From Mucilaginibacter mali (GTDB lineage: Bacteria > Bacteroidota > Bacteroidia > Sphingobacteriales > Sphingobacteriaceae): 64,000 nt of DNA. Positions 54,584-63,579 of the stretch are shown here, piece by piece. The stretch's first letter is position 1, and each line of letters opens with the position of its first letter. The stretch is from the NCBI RefSeq assembly GCF_013283875.1, contig NZ_CP054139.1:2542001-2606000 (forward strand). The letters are read 5' to 3'. The translations under genes and the position numbers were made by a program. Under the pieces are notes generated by a model that did not search any database, was not told where the DNA came from, and saw nothing but the letters and a program-made list of their open reading frames with translations.

Positions 54584-55177
54584 TTAAAAAAATTTAAAAA
54601 ACAATAACAGGAACACCACCATGTCTGAATGGGCTTCGCAATAATTGCTGATAAAGGTTACGGCGTGCTGCAGGTATTTCTTCACCGTCTCGCGCGAAAG
54701 GTTCATTTCTTCGGCTATCTCGGCGTACTTCAACCGCTCGTGGCGGCTGAGCAGGTAAACTTTTTGCTGTTGGGGCGGCAGGCGGTCTATAGCGGTATCC
54801 AGCAGGCTGTAGTATTTGTTGTCGTCTGCATCGGGAATGAGTAATTGCTCTTCGCCAATGGTTTCCACTTCCCAAACAAGCTGGTGCTTTTGCTGGCGGA
54901 CAGCTTTTTTAATGCAGTTAAGCGCATGGTTTTTTGCCGCTACAAAAAGATAGGCTTTAAAGTTCCGAATACCGGCAAGTTCGTGGTGATTAGTCCAGAT
55001 CTTCAGGAATACATCCTGCACCACTTCTTCGGCCATCTCCATCGAATCGGTTAAACGGAAGATGAACAAACCTAATTGCTGATGATAGTTTTCGAACAGC
55101 CGGGTAAAGGCAGCTTCGTTACTATCTGCAACTTGCAGCAACAGTTCATCGTCGTTTGAAAGACTCGGGACAGGCAT
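54584..55177 (-). CDS. ECF-family RNA polymerase sigma factor
   Basis: The 197-residue sigma factor has region 2 (about 15-85, with DSMEMAEEVVQDVFLKIW) and region 4 with the HTH RLKYAEIAEEMNLSRETV (about 145-165). It belongs to the Bacteroidota group paired with FecR. It probably drives the SusC operon downstream and perhaps itself. An inverted repeat (AATTGTCAA/TTGACAATT) lies at 55225-55258 upstream. The C-terminal run of Phe and Leu reflects an A+T-rich 3' end. Confidence 0.94.
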   Translation of the reverse strand: MPVPSLSNDDELLLQVADSNEAAFTRLFENYHQQLGLFIFRLTDSMEMAEEVVQDVFLKIWTNHHELAGIRNFKAYLFVAAKNHALNCIKKAVRQQKHQLVWEVETIGEEQLLIPDADDNKYYSLLDTAIDRLPPQQQKVYLLSRHERLKYAEIAEEMNLSRETVKKYLQHAVTFISNYCEAHSDMVVFLLLFFKFF

Positions 55178-55224
55178 AAACAGGTTTAATAAATTGGTGA
55201 TATAAACTTATTTTAAATAAATTG

Positions 55225-55258
55225 AATTGTCAACATGGTTAGCACCACTTTGACAATT
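55225..55258. promoter_or_regulatory. inverted repeat upstream of the sigma gene
   Basis: AATTGTCAA (55225-55233) and TTGACAATT (55250-55258) are exact 9-base inverted copies 16 bases apart, 48 bases upstream of the sigma ATG. This suits an operator for a dimeric regulator. Confidence 0.35.
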
Positions 55259-55346
55259 TTCAATAACATTTAGCCAATTAAGCTTACTTCATAGCAGCTT
55301 TTCACTTCAATAATATGCGTGTTTTAATATTTAATATCAAAAAATA

Positions 55347-55371
55347 AGGTGCAGCGAATATCGCTGCACCT
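55347..55371 (-). terminator. terminator of the GH28/PQQ operon
   Basis: AGGTGCAGCGA and TCGCTGCACCT form an 11-base stem with a 3-base loop. On the minus strand a TTATTTTTT tract follows, 28 bases after the last GH28 gene. Confidence 0.85.
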
Positions 55372-55398
55372 TTACATATCAATATAAATTGGTACCGG

Positions 55399-57138
55399 TT
55401 AAATGATACGCATTTTAACGGCATCCTTTTGCGCTCCTGCGGCAAGTTCCAAAGCTTTCGATGCCTTTGAAATATCGCCACCATCAACTACAATGCGATA
55501 GTTATTTCTACCCTCAACCCGCATAAAAACCGGCGCAGCACCCTTTATACGCGCGGCCGTCATCAGTATATCCCTACAATCTGTCAGCCTGCAAACCGAT
55601 TCGGCTTTAGCATCACCCTGTACATTTAATCCATTGATGGCAGCATCCTCTACATGGTCAAATATCAGCGCCGGGCGTTCGTCCGTAGCGGCAATGCTTA
55701 AACTAACATTGTGCAATACCAGCCCGCGTACATTACGGGCGTAAATGCCATAAGCGGGCGGCACACCTATCTGGTAATATTCACCGGCAACTTTGGGTAC
55801 ATCGCGCACAGCACCCTGTTCGGTTGTACCGCCGCCGGGGAATGTGATCTGGACATTATTGAAAGTGATATTTTCCATATAAACATCATCCATGGCATTC
55901 AGCGTAACGCAGGAAAATATTTCGCCGGGATTATAAACGCTCGGATGCTCGGTCTCGCGCAAAGGCACGGGCTTAACAACCGTGGCCGTAATACCATTAA
56001 AGGAGATGTTGCGAATAATACCCGGCGCCTTTTTAGGATCGGCTGATTGCCCATTCTGCAAACCGATACCGATGGACACCGGCCCGGTAACATCCCGCAT
56101 AATAATATTGGAGAACGAAATATTCTCGAACCGTGAACCAGGGCCGCAGCGCATTTTTACCGGGCACCCATAAGTTTCGTAGATGATACAGTTAGATACG
56201 GTGATATTCTCGGCCTCGCCCCCGCCAAACCTAAACACCGACCAGCGGGTGCTGAAGCTACAGCCATCAACCGTAACAAATTTGCAGCTACCAAACAGGG
56301 CGCAGGCATCATCCTGGCTTTGCACATCGCAATTGGTTAAATGCACATAACGGCAACTGATAAAATGAAAGCCATCGTTATTATTAATTACCCGGCCACG
56401 GATATGCAGGCCCTCCATTTTCACAAACTCGCTTTGGATAACCCGCACCGAGTGAAAGGCACTGTTCAGCAAATAAATATCCCTTACCGTTAAGTTTTTA
56501 CACTGGTGGAACAACAAATGATACGGCCTGTGCGGACCGGTTATCCCTGCCGGAGGCATTACCCCTTTTGATGGTGAACGAAATTGCGAACCTTGTCCAT
56601 CGATAGTACCCGGCCCCTCTATGATAATATTATTGGCTTTTACGGCGAAAAACAAACCTACGTTTCCATCATTCAACGTAGAATCGCCGCTGAGCGGAAT
56701 GGCATCAGCAGCGTAGTATTGCTTACCGTCGGCCGTACCTAATAATATACCCTGGGCAGATATGTATAAACGCACATTGCTTTTTAACTCAACCGTCCCC
56801 GTTACAAATGTACCGGCGGGCACCAATACGGTACCACCCTGATCTTTTGTGCAGGCATCAACAGCGGCTTGGATGGCTTTCGTGTCCAGCGTTTTGCCAT
56901 CGCCTTTGGCGCCAAAATCGCGGATGTTGTAAACTTTAGCACCAATGGTATGGTCATCAGGGCGGCTATCTATCCCAAAAGCGCTTGCGCGCTTCCCCAT
57001 TAAACCCATACCTACGGTTGCACCAATAGCCGGGACCGACATTTTAGCCAGCCACTCGCGGCGCGAATTGGAAACAGGTTGCTCTACAGCAGGTTTGGCG
57101 AACAAGCCGCGCGCCTTCTTTACAAAATTAATACTCAT
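55399..57138 (-). CDS. GH28-like beta-helix glycosidase with Tat-type signal
   Basis: The 579-residue protein starts with a twin-arginine-like signal (SRREWLAK at 25-32, followed by a hydrophobic run). A right-handed beta-helix of glycoside hydrolase family 28 follows, opening DFGAKGDGKTLDTKAIQ. Catalytic-type residues are seen in NNDG (253-256) and QDD (275-277). The canonical GHG histidine is replaced by a RFGGG segment (303-307) and RIK by VKMR (327-330), as in rhamnogalacturonan-acting branches. It likely cleaves pectic backbones. An ATG at 57138 is chosen over a TTG at 57147. Confidence 0.88.
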   Translation of the reverse strand: MSINFVKKARGLFAKPAVEQPVSNSRREWLAKMSVPAIGATVGMGLMGKRASAFGIDSRPDDHTIGAKVYNIRDFGAKGDGKTLDTKAIQAAVDACTKDQGGTVLVPAGTFVTGTVELKSNVRLYISAQGILLGTADGKQYYAADAIPLSGDSTLNDGNVGLFFAVKANNIIIEGPGTIDGQGSQFRSPSKGVMPPAGITGPHRPYHLLFHQCKNLTVRDIYLLNSAFHSVRVIQSEFVKMEGLHIRGRVINNNDGFHFISCRYVHLTNCDVQSQDDACALFGSCKFVTVDGCSFSTRWSVFRFGGGEAENITVSNCIIYETYGCPVKMRCGPGSRFENISFSNIIMRDVTGPVSIGIGLQNGQSADPKKAPGIIRNISFNGITATVVKPVPLRETEHPSVYNPGEIFSCVTLNAMDDVYMENITFNNVQITFPGGGTTEQGAVRDVPKVAGEYYQIGVPPAYGIYARNVRGLVLHNVSLSIAATDERPALIFDHVEDAAINGLNVQGDAKAESVCRLTDCRDILMTAARIKGAAPVFMRVEGRNNYRIVVDGGDISKASKALELAAGAQKDAVKMRII

Positions 57139-57150
57139 AATTAACAAGGT

Positions 57151-59220
57151 TTATACCGTTATCGAGGTAGTAGCGCCATCCTTAATGGAGTAAACGCGCT
57201 TGCTCTGTCCGGTGGTTATGGTGATGATCAATTTATCTTTTTCCTGTCGTACAACTTCCATATCGAACTCCCGGCCAAAGGCGTGGATATTGCGTAAAGC
57301 CATTTTATCCCAACCCTTTGGCAGCCGCGGCGAGCAATCGAAACTGTTAAAACCAGTTGGCCGCATACCGAATAGTCCCTCGGTGTAGATGCAGCAATAC
57401 AAACCGCTTTCTGCCGATAAATGCCTTTGGTTGCCCTCGGGATAAGCCTCAACCGGATACGGCACATGTTCGCCCAGCAAGCGGCGGCGCGAGTAATATT
57501 GCAAAAAGGTCATGGCGCGTTCGGTTTCGTTGGCTTGCAATACACCACGCAGGGCGTATAGGGTCGATCGATCCCAAAAAGTTTCTTTACCCGCCTGGGT
57601 AGCTAAACCATCGGCCGTCCATAAGCGTGGCGAGAACAAAGCATCTACCGTACCCTTGCTTCGGTCGAAGATACCCATGGTAAGCGGCAGGCAGATCCAT
57701 GCTCGCAGCACATCGTTGGTTTCGTAATAACGGTAGGTATCAAATCCCTCCACGTTAGCACCGAAATATTTTTCCATATCGGCTTTCAAATCGGCAGCTT
57801 GTTTGGCATAAGCATCGGTTTCGGCTTTAGGCTGATGCAATTGCCTGCCCAACATGGCCGCCGATAGCAAGGCATCGTAATAAAGCGAATTGGTAGATAG
57901 ATTAGCCTTGCCCGACGGAAAACGTCCCTCTAACTCATCACTTTTCGATTCGACCACACCCTGCGTGTTGATGTGCCGGCGGCTATATTCCAGGCACCAT
58001 GTGATCAGCGGCCACAGTTTTTTAGCGGTATCGGCATTGCCATAGGTTAAGGCATAGCGCGAAGCGCCATAAGCTATCATAGCCTGGTCGCCCCTATCCC
58101 CTGCCCCTTTCCAAACGGTATCGCCTTCGGCTACTATCGAGCTGGGGATGGCCCGGTAATCGGGGTTCATATATTTGGCAAAAAGGCGGTAACAATTCAT
58201 TGCGGAAAGGTTGCCGATCCTATCGCCGGAAAAAGCGAAGAAAGGGCTCACATATTCGGCCTGGTCGTTGGCCCAAATGGCGGCATAATAGGCTAATCCG
58301 CCCGGGCCATGCATATAGCCGCCCCTGGTTTTATAAATACTCTCGGTAGCCCTGATCTTGGCAAAGGCAAATTCGGTATTCAGCACTTCATCGGGGGTTT
58401 GCAATTGTAGGGGTGCCTCTATCTCAGTTACCCGGTTTTGACGGGCCTTTTCTTCAGCATCTACATTAATATTTACCGGCACCTGCGGCTGATCTGTAGC
58501 CCTGAAGCAAACCGCGAACGTAACCGACTTACCCGGCTGCAATACCCGGCTGCCATCATTAAGCGATTGCACCATAATGGTATGCGGCGCCCCTTTACTG
58601 CGTGTGGTATCGGTAGTAACTTCGCGGCGCAGGCGCTCCATAAATACGGTAACGGGCTTATCGCTTGTATTGGTCAATACAAATTTTTCCAGGGCCATTG
58701 GCTTATCCACCGATGGGAACAGGCTGCGCTCTATATTCAACATAGCCGGGTTGCCCGACTGTGCCGAAATGCGCATAATACCCTTATGGTTAATACTTTT
58801 CACGGTAAAACCCATATCTCCCGACTTACCGGTTTTAACCTGGTTGATATTCAGCAGCCGGTTATTAATAAAAATGCGGGGCAGGTCCGCATCGGGAAAT
58901 GAATAAGAAATATGGCTGCGAGTGTTATCCGGCAACATACGGAATGTAGGGAACACTACCGTACGGCTGATATTACAAGCCCCCGCGGTATCGATACCAT
59001 ACTGCACCCACAGCGACACCTTTTCGCCCGACATTTCGATATGATCGGCATGAGGCAGACGGTCTTTTATCACCCAGGTGATGCTGCCATCAGGCTGTAT
59101 GGCCCAGCGGTCGTTTTGCGCGGGCAATACTATTTTTTGGGCTGTTGCTGCTAATTGCAGGGCTAAAATCCCTGCGGCGATAAACGCAAGGCGTTTGCCC
59201 GATTTCATTTTTAATATCAT
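57151..59220 (-). CDS. six-hairpin glycosidase-like protein
   Basis: The 689-residue exported protein has a signal peptide (about 5-23, ATAQ), an N-terminal beta domain to about residue 270 and an (alpha/alpha)6 barrel. Barrel features include GGLAYYAAIWANDQAEYVS, GAGDRGDQAMIAYGASRY and VESKSDELEGRFPSG. A small C-terminal beta domain follows. This is the layout of rhamnosidase- and glucuronidase-like clans, but I cannot place it in a numbered family. Its ATG directly follows the stop of the GH28 gene upstream (TAAATG), so translation is probably coupled. Confidence 0.75.
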   Translation of the reverse strand: MILKMKSGKRLAFIAAGILALQLAATAQKIVLPAQNDRWAIQPDGSITWVIKDRLPHADHIEMSGEKVSLWVQYGIDTAGACNISRTVVFPTFRMLPDNTRSHISYSFPDADLPRIFINNRLLNINQVKTGKSGDMGFTVKSINHKGIMRISAQSGNPAMLNIERSLFPSVDKPMALEKFVLTNTSDKPVTVFMERLRREVTTDTTRSKGAPHTIMVQSLNDGSRVLQPGKSVTFAVCFRATDQPQVPVNINVDAEEKARQNRVTEIEAPLQLQTPDEVLNTEFAFAKIRATESIYKTRGGYMHGPGGLAYYAAIWANDQAEYVSPFFAFSGDRIGNLSAMNCYRLFAKYMNPDYRAIPSSIVAEGDTVWKGAGDRGDQAMIAYGASRYALTYGNADTAKKLWPLITWCLEYSRRHINTQGVVESKSDELEGRFPSGKANLSTNSLYYDALLSAAMLGRQLHQPKAETDAYAKQAADLKADMEKYFGANVEGFDTYRYYETNDVLRAWICLPLTMGIFDRSKGTVDALFSPRLWTADGLATQAGKETFWDRSTLYALRGVLQANETERAMTFLQYYSRRRLLGEHVPYPVEAYPEGNQRHLSAESGLYCCIYTEGLFGMRPTGFNSFDCSPRLPKGWDKMALRNIHAFGREFDMEVVRQEKDKLIITITTGQSKRVYSIKDGATTSITV

Positions 59221-60804
59221 TTAATATGCTGCTGTATTTTTAAATCCTGCCGGTAATTTATTGCCGTTTAATTGCATGTTGGTAACACCGCCATCAACCG
59301 CAACAAAGGCATCTGCCGAACCCAGTACTTTGTTGTTGCCGATATTGGCACCGGCAACCTTTGTTAGCCTGATGATAGACTTGCCGCCGTTGGTTTCAGG
59401 GATATCGCAATTGCTGATCTTTATTTCCTTACCATCTTCGCAGATCATGGCGGGGCGTAAATCATTAGATTTTAGTTTAAAGCGTACATTGTTTAGTACC
59501 AAACCCTCCACATGCCTTGCCCATACGCCATAGGCGGGTATAATCGGGCCAAAGGTTTTTACTTCGGGGTATTTGTCAATGGCTTCCGGCACAACCTGCT
59601 GCGCATTGGCCTGTGTACCGCCGCCAGCCAGTTGTATCTCTATATTCTCCAGCGTTAAGTTTTTTACAGGATGCCCCGGCACGCCTGTAATTAATATACC
59701 CGATGGTGGCATTAGCTGGGCTGTATCGGCAGCCTGGGCTTTTACGTTTTTAATGGTTACGTTTTCTAAAACCCCCGTTTGTTGCTGCGTATCCTGGTCT
59801 TTACGGAATACGCTCAGCCTCGACCCTAACCTGATGAGAATAGGGGTTTTTACGTTTACCATAGTGATATTAGCTATCTCTACATTATGTAAACGCGCGC
59901 CATCCACACTTAGCAGTTTGATACCGCCGTTGCCGGTGTTATAAATATAACAATCGCTGATCTTAATATCCTCAAAGGCCGCCATCGATTCGGTGCCCAT
60001 TTTAATAGCGCCCTGGCTACTTTTTAAACGCATGCCGCTAACGGTGATATGGCTGCAGGGCATTTTGCTTGATGTGGTTTTAAAGCATACCGCATCATCA
60101 CCGCTGTCGATATCGCAATCTTTGATATCCACATTCTGGCAGCCGTCAATATCTATCCCGTCGTTATGGGCAACACCGCGACTTATAATTTTTAGTTTTT
60201 GGATGCTTACATCCTTACATTGAAAATAGTGCGATGTCCATGCGGCCGAATAACTTAAAGTAACTCCGCTTACGCTGATCTTTTCGCAGCGCACCAATCG
60301 TAGCAAGAACGGCCGTCTACCCCAGCGTTCACCTTCGGGGCGGGTATCGGTTAATATCTGCTGCGCTTTTAGCGCCGACCCACGGCCATCGATCACACCC
60401 TCGCCCTCAATACCTATATTTTTCAAATCGACCCCTACCACCAACGCCCAGCCTACATGCTGACCAAGACCCTCGGTAAACGGGTCGAGGTTTTGGTAAT
60501 CGTTAATATCGGTGCTGCCTAATAATACCGCGCCTTTTTGCAATTGCAGGGTTACGTTATTTTTTAGCGCGATAGTACCCGATAAGAAACGCCCTGCCGG
60601 GAAGATCACCTTGCCCCCGCCGGTTTGGTTACAATGGTCGATCGCCTCTTGGATGGCTACCGAATTAAGCGTTTGCCCATCGCCTTTGGCACCAAACTTT
60701 TCAATATTGCAATCTTCGGCATGTAATGCACCGGGTAAGGCCATTAGGCCAACGGCAATGGTCAGCTGTAACCATCGTGAGATCTTAGTTGTTAGCATCT
60801 GCAT
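59221..60804 (-). CDS. GH28 family glycosidase
   Basis: The 527-residue secreted protein has a signal peptide (about 8-29, LHAE) and the GH28 beta-helix, starting EKFGAKGDGQTLNSVAIQ. The catalytic Asp set is HNDG (D215) and GDD (D236, D237). The canonical GHG His is SQG (263-265) and RIK is GIKLLS (294-299), the pattern of many bacterial GH28 proteins that act on rhamnogalacturonan or decorated galacturonan. It lies 9 bases after the cytochrome gene and is coupled to the glycosidase downstream. Confidence 0.92.
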   Translation of the reverse strand: MQMLTTKISRWLQLTIAVGLMALPGALHAEDCNIEKFGAKGDGQTLNSVAIQEAIDHCNQTGGGKVIFPAGRFLSGTIALKNNVTLQLQKGAVLLGSTDINDYQNLDPFTEGLGQHVGWALVVGVDLKNIGIEGEGVIDGRGSALKAQQILTDTRPEGERWGRRPFLLRLVRCEKISVSGVTLSYSAAWTSHYFQCKDVSIQKLKIISRGVAHNDGIDIDGCQNVDIKDCDIDSGDDAVCFKTTSSKMPCSHITVSGMRLKSSQGAIKMGTESMAAFEDIKISDCYIYNTGNGGIKLLSVDGARLHNVEIANITMVNVKTPILIRLGSRLSVFRKDQDTQQQTGVLENVTIKNVKAQAADTAQLMPPSGILITGVPGHPVKNLTLENIEIQLAGGGTQANAQQVVPEAIDKYPEVKTFGPIIPAYGVWARHVEGLVLNNVRFKLKSNDLRPAMICEDGKEIKISNCDIPETNGGKSIIRLTKVAGANIGNNKVLGSADAFVAVDGGVTNMQLNGNKLPAGFKNTAAY

Positions 60805-60813
60805 TTATTCAGG

Positions 60814-61248
60814 TTATTTTTTGTTGGCGGCCCTGGTTGCTTTCACCTGCGCAATAGTTATGGCTGTTGCTTTATTGGTAAAGTTATTACGGATATAGGT
60901 TAATACATCGGCAATTTCCTGGTCTTTTAAAAAATTGTGCGGCGGCATATTGTTCGAGTACGATTCGCCGTCGATATCAACATTTTGCGTAAAGCCGTTC
61001 AGCACCACTTTTATCAGCCGCACCTTATCGCCGGTTACATAACTGGTTTTGCTGAGCGGAGGGTTCATATTCGGCACGCCGCCGCCATCGGCCTGGTGGC
61101 ACGAAAGGCAATATTGCTTATATACTTTTTCTCCGCGGGTGACAGATACCGTTATGCCTGCCGTAGCAATTACTTTAGATTTACTTTTAGTTTGCGCCTT
61201 AAGGCAAACCGGACTAACTAATAACAACAGGACAAATAGTTTTTTCAT
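60814..61248 (-). CDS. c-type cytochrome
   Basis: The 144-residue periplasmic protein has a signal peptide (about 1-19, LKAQ) and one heme site CLSCH (47-51). A likely distal Met lies in NNMPPHNFLKD and a typical closing helix is DVLTYIRNNF. It would accept electrons from the sugar dehydrogenase encoded 10 bases upstream and pass them to the terminal oxidase. The ATG at 61248 starts the signal; the frame opens upstream at 61305 inside the dehydrogenase gene. Confidence 0.92.
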   Translation of the reverse strand: MKKLFVLLLLVSPVCLKAQTKSKSKVIATAGITVSVTRGEKVYKQYCLSCHQADGGGVPNMNPPLSKTSYVTGDKVRLIKVVLNGFTQNVDIDGESYSNNMPPHNFLKDQEIADVLTYIRNNFTNKATAITIAQVKATRAANKK

Positions 61249-61258
61249 TTTAGGGGAT

Positions 61259-62548
61259 TTATTTTTTAGTGTAGATAATTCGGTAGATGGTACCTTTAAC
61301 ATCATCGGTTACATAAAGCGAACCATCGGCACCCATGGCCAGGCCTACGGGGCGGTGTTCGGCACTGCGGCCACCTTTTGCAGTATTTTCGGCCGAGCCG
61401 GAAAAGTTATCGGCAAATATTTCCCAATCGCCTGAGGGCTTGCCATCTTTAAAGGGTTGGAATACCACGCAATAACCCTTTTGCGGCTCAGGCGCGCGGT
61501 TCCACGAGCCATGGAAAGCGATGAAAGCGCCGTTGCGGTATTTCTCGGGGAACATTTTGCCGGTATAAAAAAGCAAGCCGTTGGGAGCCATATGGCCGGG
61601 ATAGGCAGCTACCGGGTCGAGGTATTTCGCGTCGGCTTCCTTTTTGCCATCGCCACCATATTCGGGGCCTTGTATTTTTTTATGTTGTATTTGATCGTAA
61701 TACATAAACGGCCAGCCGGCGTTATCACCCAGCTTCAGGGCATACATACATTCGGCAGGTAACTCGGCTGATTTTTTTACATCATAGAGTTCGGGCCAGG
61801 AACTGTTCAGGTTATCGCGGCCATGCTGCATTACAAAAAGCTGGTTGTCCTGCTGGTTCCAATCTAACCCAACAATATTACGCAAACCAGTAGCAAAGCG
61901 AACGCCATCCTTATAGGTCTGGTTCAGTTTATCGGCCCTGAATTTCCACACCCCACCCGCCGAATCCAGCAACGGGCAACCTGGTATCCCCGGCGAATGT
62001 AGCCCCCTGTCCTGCACCTGGCAGGCGCTAAGCGGCGCGCCGATATTGATATAAATATTGCCATCATTATCCAGCACCAGCGATTTTGTTTCGTGCTGAC
62101 GGCCGGCCTTCAGGCCGTATATGATGTGTTCGGCATGCAGGGTGTCAATCACTTTGCCCTGCGCGTCCAGCTTATATCGATAGATATCCGTATTGGATGA
62201 GGCATACATGTAGCCATCTTTAATATACATCCCTGTGCCGCCATAGTTACCAAAACCGCCGGTTATTTGGGCTTTTCCGTTGCTTCCTTCGTGCAGGGTG
62301 ATGATGCCTTTGCCGCCCTTGGCTTTGGCCAGTTTTATATAAATATCGCCCTGAGGGGTAACAGCAATGTGACGGGCCTTGGCATCAAGCGTGGCCACTT
62401 TTAAGGCACCGAAACCATCGGGGAGTTTCAACCCGGCGTTATCGGCATCAGGGATAAGCGCGTTATCTGTTTTGAGGGCGTAAATAACCATCATAGTAGT
62501 TGCCGATAGCAGGAAGATAAGTGTTGCGGCTAAAAATTTTCTTTTCAT
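61259..62548 (-). CDS. PQQ-dependent sugar/sorbosone dehydrogenase
   Basis: The 429-residue protein has an N-terminal membrane helix or signal (about 7-25) and a six-bladed propeller of the soluble glucose/L-sorbosone dehydrogenase type. Landmarks are GLRNIVGLDWNQQDNQLF, FIAFHGSWNRAPEP and RPVGLAMGADGSLYVTDD near the end. It would oxidise an aldose or aldehyde in the periplasm with PQQ and feed the adjacent cytochrome c. PQQ synthesis genes are not in the window. The true substrate is unknown; the neighbours suggest a product of pectin breakdown. Confidence 0.9.
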   Translation of the reverse strand: MKRKFLAATLIFLLSATTMMVIYALKTDNALIPDADNAGLKLPDGFGALKVATLDAKARHIAVTPQGDIYIKLAKAKGGKGIITLHEGSNGKAQITGGFGNYGGTGMYIKDGYMYASSNTDIYRYKLDAQGKVIDTLHAEHIIYGLKAGRQHETKSLVLDNDGNIYINIGAPLSACQVQDRGLHSPGIPGCPLLDSAGGVWKFRADKLNQTYKDGVRFATGLRNIVGLDWNQQDNQLFVMQHGRDNLNSSWPELYDVKKSAELPAECMYALKLGDNAGWPFMYYDQIQHKKIQGPEYGGDGKKEADAKYLDPVAAYPGHMAPNGLLFYTGKMFPEKYRNGAFIAFHGSWNRAPEPQKGYCVVFQPFKDGKPSGDWEIFADNFSGSAENTAKGGRSAEHRPVGLAMGADGSLYVTDDVKGTIYRIIYTKK

Positions 62549-62573
62549 TGGGTGTATCGGGTAGTTTTTGATA

Positions 62574-63473
62574 TTAATTGTGCCAGGCGGGGGTGCTTTG
62601 CATAGACGGCTGCTTAATAAACTCGTTTTTATAAATGGCCGGGCTTTTACCGGTTATTTTTTTAAAGTATTTATGAAAGCTGGAGAAACTGTTGAACCCG
62701 CTTTCCAAACACAGCTGTTTAATACTCATCTTATTCTCTATCAATAACTTGCAGGCATTGCCAACTTTTATCTCTATCAGGAATTGCGAATAGGTTTTTT
62801 TAGTGCGCGATTTAAAATAACGGCAAAACGAGTTTGGGCAGATATGTGCTACGCTGGCAATTTCATCCAATTGTATCCGGCTGCGGAAATTCATCAGCGA
62901 ATACTCATAAATGGCACTAATGCGGTCGTTCTCCACCTCCTTATAATCGTACCGGAAACCTATAGACGACAGCGCCCTTAACTGCCGGCTGTTGGCTATA
63001 ACTGATAGTGTTTTCAGCAGCGTTAATACTTTAATGGCGCCCTCGCTTTTTAGCAGATTTTGCATTAGCGCGGCTATTTCCGTTTTACTTTTATCAATGA
63101 TCATCAGGCCGCGACGGGCTTTTTCCAGTGTCATTTTTATGGCTTTATTTTCGGGGAGTTGCAGGAACTTATCGCCCCAAAAATCCTCGCAAAAATGCAA
63201 TACAATGATATCGGCCTTACTACCGCCGCCCTCCAGGTACTGATCGTCGAACCGCCAGTAATGTGGCAAGTTGGCGCCTACCAGTATCATATCGCCATCT
63301 CTAAAGCGGCTGATATGGTCGCCGATAAACTGCGTGCCGCTTCCTTTTTTAAACCAGATCAGCTCTACCTCGCGATGATAATGCCAGCGGTTATTGTTTG
63401 AGGGCACCGTTTCATGGCGCACACTAAATGAACTTTCAGCGTCGGTACTTACTTTAAGTAACTTGGGTTTCAT
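62574..63473 (-). CDS. AraC family transcriptional regulator
   Basis: The 299-residue protein has an N-terminal cupin (HYHREVELIWFKKGSG, about 30-110) for ligand sensing and a C-terminal AraC double HTH (about 195-290), with ICPNSFCRYFKSRTKK and GFNSFSSFHKYFKKITG. It probably senses a released sugar and controls the operon it heads, and perhaps the third GH28-like gene upstream. The start is the ATG at 63473, since the frame opens with a TTG at 63479. A dyad lies 9 bases upstream of the gene. Confidence 0.94.
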   Translation of the reverse strand: MKPKLLKVSTDAESSFSVRHETVPSNNNRWHYHREVELIWFKKGSGTQFIGDHISRFRDGDMILVGANLPHYWRFDDQYLEGGGSKADIIVLHFCEDFWGDKFLQLPENKAIKMTLEKARRGLMIIDKSKTEIAALMQNLLKSEGAIKVLTLLKTLSVIANSRQLRALSSIGFRYDYKEVENDRISAIYEYSLMNFRSRIQLDEIASVAHICPNSFCRYFKSRTKKTYSQFLIEIKVGNACKLLIENKMSIKQLCLESGFNSFSSFHKYFKKITGKSPAIYKNEFIKQPSMQSTPAWHN

Positions 63474-63481
63474 GATCAAAT

Positions 63482-63514
63482 ACAGGTATAGCGTTAATTG
63501 GACCGCTATACTGT
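63482..63514. promoter_or_regulatory. dyad upstream of the AraC gene
   Basis: ACAGGTATAGCG (63482-63493) and CGCTATACTGT (63504-63514) are inverted copies with one extra G, 10 bases apart. It may be an AraC operator or a weak terminator of the upstream gene. Confidence 0.35.
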
Positions 63515-63579
63515 AAAGACAATAACCATAAAGAAAAAGGGGCTATGGCATTCAGTTTTTTATTAAAATGAATGATCGC

